DNA of 64,000 bases. Origin: Amorphochlora amoebiformis (Eukaryota; Cercozoa; Chlorarachniophyceae). A program made the position numbers and the translations under genes. Location of the stretch: the NCBI GenBank assembly GCA_054601695.1, contig BAAHQB010000442.1:33078-97077 (forward strand). Direction: 5' to 3'. The notes under the pieces were generated by a model, which was given only the letters and a program-made list of their open reading frames with translations, did no database searches and was not told where the DNA came from. Shown here one piece after another: positions 1 through 64,000 of the stretch (position 1 is its first letter; every line of letters begins with the position of its first letter).

Positions 1-6
1 ATATAT

Positions 7-54
<48 letters not shown>

Positions 55-65
55 GCATATATATA

Positions 66-111
<46 letters not shown>

Positions 112-154
112 GCATATGCATAGTGTGTATACATACACGCATATATATCATACT

Positions 155-197
<43 letters not shown>

Positions 198-205
198 CAC
201 ACACG

Positions 206-263
<58 letters not shown>

Positions 264-276
264 CACACGAATATAT

Positions 277-368
<92 letters not shown>

Positions 369-373
369 TACAG

Positions 374-28226
<27,853 letters not shown>

Positions 28227-28451
28227 ATATCTAGATATCTAGATATCTAGATATCTAGATATGCTAGATATCTCGATATGCTAGATATATGAGAATGCAT
28301 TTTTATCAATGCGATCGTCCGGGATGAGACTTGCTATTCGAAGAATTTCTAGAATTTGTCCGACATTTTCTAGATTTTGTGTTTGCGATGATCGATCACG
28401 TGATTTCTGACTACAACTAGTCCACCAGTCTAGCTAACCCAATATCTGCTG
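28227..28451. other. Intergenic space between two convergent genes
   Basis: 225 bp between the TAG of the helicase gene and the TAG of the kinase-ankyrin gene. It starts with several tandem copies of the palindromic unit GATATCTA, able to form stem-loops, and continues with unique mixed sequence. No AATAAA signal was found on either strand. The 3' UTRs must be very short or must overlap. Confidence 0.7.
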
Positions 28452-63773
<35,322 letters not shown>

Positions 63774-63812
63774 CTATATATTTATATATATATATATGAC
63801 ATAGATATATTA

Positions 63813-63881
<69 letters not shown>

Positions 63882-63938
63882 TTCATTATAATACACACCC
63901 GTAACCAACCTAAAATTCATTCTTATCAACCCCAACAC

Positions 63939-64000
63939 TAACCCTAACCCTGACCCTAGCCCTAACCCTAACCCTAACCCTAACCCTGAGTCTAACCCTA
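63939..64000 (-). repeat. Telomeric tract at right edge
   Basis: CCCTAA units on the plus strand, upstream of the first visible kinase exon, running off the window. Confidence 0.9.

Overview
This is eukaryotic nuclear DNA that looks like junk at first sight. It is dominated by (TA)n microsatellites, arrays of the vertebrate-type telomere repeat (CCCTAA/TTAGGG), and long CT/GA tracts. Almost every long open reading frame is a reading of these repeats (IYIY, LGLG, PNPN, LSLS, ERER) and is not a gene. Read segment by segment with GT-AG splicing and phase tracking, the short unique islands join into two convergent genes that fill nearly the whole window. The organism cannot be named. TTAGGG telomeres, a kinase with a tyrosine-kinase-like HRDxAxRN loop, ankyrin repeats and tRNA-derived SINE-like elements suggest a protist or early-branching animal relative with highly expanded introns.

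Gene 1 (plus strand, 374-28226; the start codon lies in an exon not seen, probably left of the window) has 30 recognised exons of 25-101 nt, 1,680 nt in total. They join in frame to 559 residues plus a stop. The product is a DEAD-box RNA helicase of the ROK1/DDX52 family, which acts in early small-subunit ribosome assembly. All helicase motifs are in order, each usually on its own tiny exon.

Gene 2 (minus strand, 63773 down to 28452; its 5' end lies beyond the right edge) has 40 recognised exons of 14-484 nt, about 3.1 kb of coding sequence and 1,043 residues. It encodes a catalytically complete protein kinase (glycine loop, IALK, HRD, DFG, PPE, RPT). A GC-rich Lys/Ala/Asp/Asn repeat segment follows, then a long ankyrin-like C-terminal region. 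The two stop codons are only 225 bp apart, tail to tail.

The 68 introns average about 0.85 kb and are all GT-AG. Three features stand out. (1) Many introns consist wholly of telomeric repeats, and the splice sites are slightly altered telomere units. (2) Many exons are flanked by ladders of truncated, decaying copies of their own edges separated by TA tracts. Copies of the 5' edge with its acceptor always lie upstream in the sense of transcription, and copies of the 3' edge with its donor always lie downstream. (3) A family of roughly 0.4-0.5 kb elements, some with a tRNA-like 5' end, is inserted in the TA tracts. About 7.5% of the window is coding. All exon boundaries were placed by eye; the strongest internal check is that reading phase is kept across every junction of both genes.
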